19,563 nt of DNA, from assembly GCA_016839655.1 (NCBI GenBank), contig JAEOTW010000265.1, positions 1 through 19,563 on the forward strand, read 5' to 3'. Positions within the stretch are counted from its first letter, which is position 1. Each line of letters starts with the position of its first letter. A program made the translations under genes and the position numbers. This DNA is from Promethearchaeota archaeon (lineage in GTDB: Archaea; Asgardarchaeota; Lokiarchaeia; Sigynarchaeales; SOKP01). Below the pieces are notes generated by a model, which saw nothing but the letters and a program-made list of their open reading frames with translations, had not been told where the DNA came from and made no database searches. This document shows, piece after piece, positions 14,933 through 19,563 of this stretch.

Positions 14933-16081
14933 TTGAATTTTGAAGATTTAGGAATTAGCGAAAAAAATATTATCGCTTTAAAAAGAAATAATATTATTTA
15001 CCCTACACCTGTCCAAAAAGAAGCGATACCCTTAATTATTGAGGGCCATCATTTGATGACTCAATCCAAAACAGGTACTGGGAAGACTTTAGCTTTTATT
15101 CTGCCTATTATTGAACAGTTAAAGTACATAAATAATGAAGCATTAGTTTTAGTTCCAACGAGAGAACTTGCAAAACAAATTAATAGTGTTATTAAGGATT
15201 TGGGGAATCCTCGAGTTAGATCGATGACTATTTATGGAGGAGTCTCAATAAATAATCAAATTCAGAAACTGAAAAAGGGTGTAAATATCATCGTTGGAAC
15301 ACCTGGTAGAATCATTGATCTTTATAAAAGAAGGGAACTCTCTTTAAATAACATACACTTTGTAATTTTGGATGAAGGCGATCGTTTATGGGATATGGGC
15401 TTTGCTCCCGATGTGAAGTACATTTTAAGTAAGATTCCATCAGAATACCAATTCATGCTTTTTTCAGCAACTTTGGATTCTGATATGAGGAAATTGGTTC
15501 AAAAATATACAAGTAATAAATTTAAGTTTTTAAACCTAAGTAGGGATAATTTAACGGTAGGAAGTACTAAGCAGTTTTATTATCTAATAGAGCGTTTTGA
15601 GGAAAAATTTAAAACATTTATTCGAGTTTTAAAACTTGAAAAACCTAATCATGCCTTAGTATTTGTAAATACTAAAAAGACAGCAGCATGGTTAGAAAGA
15701 AGAATAAAGTCATATAATGGTGTAAATTTTAGAGTAGGTGTAATTTCAGGAAGCCTATCGCAATTTCAGAGAGAGAAAATGCTAAATGAATTTAGAACAC
15801 GCAAGATTAATCTACTCATTGCTACTGATGTAGCAGCTAGAGGGCTTGATATTGACAATGTTTCTCACGTCTTTAATTATGATGTTCCCAAGTTTCCAGA
15901 TAATTATATTCATCGTATAGGGCGTACTTCAAGAATGAGTAAAAAGGGAGTCGCAATTACTCTTTGTTTAAAAGATGAATATGAGTACCTATGTCATATA
16001 GAAGGCCTAATAGATAAAGAAATTCAGTTAAAAACGTTATATAATAGAGAAAAAGTAAATTATCATAATCCCTTCTACTAA
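14933..16081 (+). CDS. DEAD-box-family RNA helicase with DEGD motif II
   Basis: This 382-residue protein is just the two RecA-like domains of a minimal DEAD-box helicase. Motifs in order are Q motif TPVQKEAI, motif I SKTGTGKT (Lys51), Ia PTRELA, Ib TPGRI, II D147-E-G-D150, III SAT, IV LVFVNT, V ATDVAARGLD and VI HRIGRTSR. It should unwind short RNA duplexes using ATP, in ribosome assembly or mRNA turnover. The third residue of motif II is Gly instead of Ala, a conservative change that leaves the Walker B acids intact. The start is TTG 14933: an in-frame stop lies at 14921, and no ATG or GTG precedes the Q motif. It ends 10 nt before the end of the convergent 997-aa gene, so the two transcripts must overlap or terminate in each other. 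Confidence 0.93.
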   Translation: MNFEDLGISEKNIIALKRNNIIYPTPVQKEAIPLIIEGHHLMTQSKTGTGKTLAFILPIIEQLKYINNEALVLVPTRELAKQINSVIKDLGNPRVRSMTIYGGVSINNQIQKLKKGVNIIVGTPGRIIDLYKRRELSLNNIHFVILDEGDRLWDMGFAPDVKYILSKIPSEYQFMLFSATLDSDMRKLVQKYTSNKFKFLNLSRDNLTVGSTKQFYYLIERFEEKFKTFIRVLKLEKPNHALVFVNTKKTAAWLERRIKSYNGVNFRVGVISGSLSQFQREKMLNEFRTRKINLLIATDVAARGLDIDNVSHVFNYDVPKFPDNYIHRIGRTSRMSKKGVAITLCLKDEYEYLCHIEGLIDKEIQLKTLYNREKVNYHNPFY

Positions 16082-16091
16082 AAAATTTATC

Positions 16092-19085
16092 TTAAGCAAA
16101 TTTTTCTTTCCAACTTTCTAGTTCAGTTAAGAACTCATCCTTAACATCATCTTCTAAAGGTTCCTTTATAGATCTCAATTTACTTATCCATTGTCTTATG
16201 ACATTTACTGCAACTGCTCCATGAGATTGCAAAAGAATATCCGCAATGCTTTGTAAATCACTACTTAATTGGTCTCCATTTAATTTATGAGCATTTTCTA
16301 TTAAAACACTAAATTTATCACTTAAATTTCCACCATTTTCCCCTATTTCAATAGAGTCCTCCATCATTTCATAAGAAGGACTAAAATCTAATGTAGTTTC
16401 ATCATCTTCACCAGAATATTTATCATTCCATTTTTGGAATTCTAATTGAAAATCATCTTTAAATTCATCTTCAAGTGGTCCTTTGATTTTTCGGAGTTTA
16501 CTTATCCAATCTTTTACACCTTTAAGCGCCATTGAGTATCCTTCAGTTTCTAATATAATATCAACAATATTTTGCATTAATTTACTGATTTCAATTCCAG
16601 TTAATTCACCTAGTTTTATTCGGATTTTTTTGAACAATTCTTTCATTTCTGTTTTAGGATCAATTTTTTTTTCATCCTCGATTGATGTGGATTCTTCTTC
16701 TGCTCCAAATTGAGATTGAGACATTCCAGGACTAATGTATTCTTCTTCTAAAATGGAAGCCGCACTTTCTTGTATTGAATGTCCAGAAGTTTTTAGAGAT
16801 TCTTCCTTTTGTGGTATTGATGATAAAGGTGTTTGTTGTAATAATCCTAATTTCCAACTTAATAGGTCTTCTTTAATCTTTTCTTTAAATGGTTCCTCCA
16901 ATTTTTCACTGACGTCACGTAGACTGTTTCTCCATTCAATAATGTTTGAATATCCTTGCAACTTTAAAATTAACACAATAAATGTGTCAATTTGTTCTCC
17001 AATTTCCACTCCTTTAAGATCATCGATCTTTTCAAGTATTAATTCAAATAAATTATCAAGTTTCTCTGGATCAAGGGGTTCAATTTGAGGAGGAGCAATT
17101 TCTGTTTCAAATTCACTTTTACTCTCTTCCTTCGAAATTGGAGGTCTAAATTCAGGAGGATAAATTAATTGAAGTGGAGAGAATTTTGTATTTAGTTTAT
17201 TAAGCTCATTAATAACATATTCTTTCATTTCCTTATCTAAAGGGTGGTATAATTTCTCTAATTTCCCTATTAATAATTTAAGTTCTAATATGTCAAGAGA
17301 GATTCCATCCTTTTCAAATACAACATCTAATAATGCTTTAAGCTTTTTTGCGATTTTGTCTCCTCGAAAATCATTAATATTTTCAATAATATCATTAAAA
17401 CCTCTATTGATTTCAACCTCTTTAGGTAATTTTGCTTTAATTTTAATCTCATCGATTATAGGTGAAATTAGCTCAATAATAGGTTTATAAGTCGTAAAGA
17501 AACCACTTATTTCAAAAGTAGAATTATTTGTATTCTTATTATAGACTCCAAATATTAAAGAAGAATTATCACCATTTATGGCAATAGTATTATTTTTTTT
17601 TAGATATAAATATTTTATATTTGCTTTTTTAGCCAAGGCAAGAGCATGTTTATTTTCATGGGAATCTGCTGAAATAATTTCTATGTTTACTTCTGTAGAT
17701 TGATTCTCTTCGGTGGCTTTTCTATCACCGATTTTTGATTTTAATTCATCTATTACTTCTTGTTCTGGTTTTTCTTCAATTTTCTTAATTTTTGGGTAAT
17801 CCTTTTTCCATCGTTCAATATCTTCTAAAAGCAGAAATTGAGTATTAGAATCTAAATGTTTTCTAATAACTAAAAGCCTATTCAACCAACCTTGTATACT
17901 GTCAATAACCATAGATTCTGGGTTAATTTCTGATATGAATGCTAAGATATCGGCAATATCATGGCTTAATTCATATCCTTTAAGTTCTGCAACTTTTTTG
18001 GTACAAGCATCAATTTTTTCTATAATTTCTTTTTTTTGTTTTTTTGTTATAACTGGCCCAATACGTCCTGGCTTTTTCTGTGTTGTTGATTTTTGTGAAA
18101 TTTTCTTGGTTAAACTAATATCTTCTGAATAATCCAATTGAAAATTGTCTAAGGGAATAAAATCTTCAATTGTGGGAACAATAATTGTTATTTCTTTTTT
18201 GCATTTTTCTAATAGTCTTGATAAGATTTCTTTAATCTTTTCATAACTATTTATTTCCCAAAATTTTTCTAAAGAATCCTTATTTACGCTAATATATTCT
18301 GTTAAAATAGTATATAGGGATTTTTCTAGAACCTGCATTCTTTCTGAAGAGGGCGTACCAGCACCTATTGATAGTTCTTGAACATTTTTATCAATTGATT
18401 CTCCTAACTTTCTTATGAATATTTTAAACGCTTCAACTTCAGCTTGTATATTAGGAGAACCTAAGTTTTTAACAATATCTTTAAATTGAGAAAACATATT
18501 TGCAACTATGTCTTCTGATTCTGAGATCTTCTGTTTTACTGATTTCATAAGTCTAGTAAAATCACGAGCATCAACAGCAGATTGCATTCTAAGAGGTGAA
18601 ATCATCCCAATAACATCATTTAATATGACCTGAGCAAATTTTTTTACATTTTCTTCAACTTCAGATAATATTTCCACCGTTTGACCAGAATCCTCTTTAT
18701 GACTCAATAAATCAATCAAATCTCCACTAATATTTTCCAGATCTTGGAATATATTTTCTCGAAATTTATCTATAATATGATTATTTTCTGATTCTTCTTC
18801 TTTTTTATCATCTGAAACCTCAGTTGAATCATCTAATCTATTTAATATTGCTGAATATGGAGGAATAATTATATAGTGTGGTACAGATTCTGAATATTTA
18901 GGAGTAACCAGTAGAACAAGTTTTTTTTCGATAAGATCATTAATAATCTGTTTAACTTCTTTTTCTGGGACATTGGGTATAATTGCTTGAATTTCACTGA
19001 AAGTGTATGGAAATCTACCTAAGCCCTTGAGATAAATATTAATAGCATTATCAGAAAGATTAAAAGATTTTAAAAGCGCTTTCAA
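16092..19085 (-). CDS. 997-aa protein: winged-helix-like N-terminus, split PLD-like domain, five helical repeats
   Basis: The start is TTG 19085, because no ATG precedes the first domain. Residues 1-85 resemble a TrmB-type winged helix (NLSDNAINIYLKGLG, EKEVKQIINDLIEKKLVLLV). Residues 105-275 are helical. A PLD/TrmB-sensor-like half (ILSRLLEKCKKEITIIVPTI, 287-306) is separated from its probable second half (ANIKYLYLKKNNTIAI to ISPIIDEI, about 465-547) by an inserted helical unit. That unit and four others share one pattern (L-x-G near the start, W-I/L-x-x-L in the middle, pLe...W-K at the end): about 354-430, 565-635, 676-746, 813-890 and 923-996. Units 4 and 5 are closest (WISKLRKIKGPLED against WISKLRSIKEPLED). 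Acidic linkers join them. There is no signal peptide or membrane span. It may be a DNA-binding scaffold, but I do not know its function. Confidence 0.78.
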   Translation of the reverse strand: MKALLKSFNLSDNAINIYLKGLGRFPYTFSEIQAIIPNVPEKEVKQIINDLIEKKLVLLVTPKYSESVPHYIIIPPYSAILNRLDDSTEVSDDKKEEESENNHIIDKFRENIFQDLENISGDLIDLLSHKEDSGQTVEILSEVEENVKKFAQVILNDVIGMISPLRMQSAVDARDFTRLMKSVKQKISESEDIVANMFSQFKDIVKNLGSPNIQAEVEAFKIFIRKLGESIDKNVQELSIGAGTPSSERMQVLEKSLYTILTEYISVNKDSLEKFWEINSYEKIKEILSRLLEKCKKEITIIVPTIEDFIPLDNFQLDYSEDISLTKKISQKSTTQKKPGRIGPVITKKQKKEIIEKIDACTKKVAELKGYELSHDIADILAFISEINPESMVIDSIQGWLNRLLVIRKHLDSNTQFLLLEDIERWKKDYPKIKKIEEKPEQEVIDELKSKIGDRKATEENQSTEVNIEIISADSHENKHALALAKKANIKYLYLKKNNTIAINGDNSSLIFGVYNKNTNNSTFEISGFFTTYKPIIELISPIIDEIKIKAKLPKEVEINRGFNDIIENINDFRGDKIAKKLKALLDVVFEKDGISLDILELKLLIGKLEKLYHPLDKEMKEYVINELNKLNTKFSPLQLIYPPEFRPPISKEESKSEFETEIAPPQIEPLDPEKLDNLFELILEKIDDLKGVEIGEQIDTFIVLILKLQGYSNIIEWRNSLRDVSEKLEEPFKEKIKEDLLSWKLGLLQQTPLSSIPQKEESLKTSGHSIQESAASILEEEYISPGMSQSQFGAEEESTSIEDEKKIDPKTEMKELFKKIRIKLGELTGIEISKLMQNIVDIILETEGYSMALKGVKDWISKLRKIKGPLEDEFKDDFQLEFQKWNDKYSGEDDETTLDFSPSYEMMEDSIEIGENGGNLSDKFSVLIENAHKLNGDQLSSDLQSIADILLQSHGAVAVNVIRQWISKLRSIKEPLEDDVKDEFLTELESWKEKFA

Positions 19086-19104
19086 TTTAAAAACCTAAAT
19101 TTAG

Positions 19105-19112
19105 TATTTATT
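19105..19112 (-). promoter_or_regulatory. TATA-like box of the 997-aa gene (minus strand)
   Basis: AATAAATA on the minus strand is centred about 24 nt upstream of the TTG at 19085. It supports that TTG as the start of a nearly leaderless transcript. Confidence 0.35.
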
Positions 19113-19304
19113 GTAGTGAATTTATTTTACTTATTATATCATGAAAGAACTTATTTTTTAATATTCTGAAAAGTGAAACCTTAATTTATTCCAGATATAT
19201 GTTCATAAAAAGAAATGGATTTATAATATATAATAAATTATTGAGACCTTAGACAAAAATTATCATATTAGTATAAAAATAAATATAAATAAGATAAATG
19301 AAAA

Positions 19305-19563
19305 ATGGAAAATATAAAACCTAATGAGGAGGGATCTCGTTCTTGTCCAATATGTGGTCATATACTAAGTAGTGAATACCAACGTTATTGTGATAAATGT
19401 TCAACCGATCTTAAGCAATTGAAACCTGATTACCCTACTTCAATTGTAAAAACTCCTTCCAATATAAAAGATTATGACTATGCATTTCCACTTGTTGGGG
19501 GAATCATTGCACTTATCGCCTTTCTAACACCGGCAGGCAGTTATTCTGACTTTTCTGGCTCTA
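19305..19563 (+). CDS. Zinc-ribbon plus transmembrane protein, 3' end beyond the window
   Basis: The frame is open from ATG 19305 to the window edge (86 codons). It begins with a zinc-ribbon pattern, CPICG at residues 14-18 and YCDKC at 28-32, as in the zinc-ribbon N-termini of many archaeal membrane proteins. After a Pro/Lys linker comes a hydrophobic stretch (FPLVGGIIALIAFL, about 62-75) that looks like the first transmembrane segment. TATA-like sequences (TATAAAAATAAAT and AATATAAAT) lie 20-35 nt upstream. It is divergent from the 997-aa gene, with 219 nt between. The zinc-ribbon and membrane calls are fairly sure; the full family cannot be told from this part. Confidence 0.7.
   Translation, partial: MENIKPNEEGSRSCPICGHILSSEYQRYCDKCSTDLKQLKPDYPTSIVKTPSNIKDYDYAFPLVGGIIALIAFLTPAGSYSDFSGS

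Noticed and set aside
17935..18132. Plus-strand frames (also 16483-16713, 16735-17088, 17290-17490) inside the 997-aa gene
   Set aside because: Antisense shadows; their products are Ser/Ile/Phe-rich with no motif, and the minus-strand protein has internal repeats that show it is the real frame.

Overview
The window most likely comes from an Asgard archaeon of the Lokiarchaeia/Heimdallarchaeia type. The DNA is AT-rich. Archaeal TATA-like boxes sit about 23-30 nt upstream of several start codons, which suggests leaderless genes. The gene content includes eukaryotic-signature proteins: a gelsolin-fold protein, a roadblock/LC7 protein and an actin-family protein (ARP). Every identification rests on reading motifs by eye; no database search was run.

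Layout. At 1-608 (minus) is the start of a DUF169 gene, divergent from a bifunctional NAD(P)HX-repair gene (nnrE-nnrD fusion, 736-2307). At 2489-6222 are three cytoskeleton/trafficking-flavoured genes, all plus strand: a single-gelsolin-domain protein, a roadblock/LC7 protein that lacks a normal start codon, and a VWA protein with three beta-barrel-like N-terminal domains and a long proline-rich linker. At 6463-11714 lies a tight plus-strand cluster: a newly noticed 45-aa four-cysteine ORF whose stop overlaps the next start (ATGA), an AbrB-ACT regulator, a lysine-rich coiled-coil-like protein, the ARP, and an 863-aa helical protein ending in a CHAT (caspase-like) domain.

The most interesting part is this last cluster. 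The actin-family protein has replacements at the positions of actin Gln137 (Glu) and Asp154 (Ser). The adjacent CHAT domain has Asn and Gln where the catalytic His and Cys should be. A possibly non-hydrolysing actin paired with a pseudo-protease, behind a metal/ligand-type regulator and a coiled-coil protein, could be a structural or signalling system built from two degenerate enzymes. This is inference; what is seen is the residues and the gene order.

At 11715-19085 are a small non-catalytic PLD-like protein, an orphan N6-adenine DNA methyltransferase, a DEAD-box-type helicase with DEGD in motif II, and, convergent on the minus strand, a 997-aa protein. That protein has an N-terminal winged-helix-like domain, a split PLD-like domain and five copies of a roughly 75-residue helical repeat. 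The small PLD-like protein and the 997-aa protein appear to share the same sensor-type fold. The right edge holds the start of a zinc-ribbon membrane protein. No tRNA, rRNA, CRISPR array or insertion sequence was seen.

No stretch over 300 bases lacks a gene. The longest gaps (3859-4128, 6223-6462, 14647-14932, 19086-19304) are AT-rich with T-tracts and TATA-like boxes.
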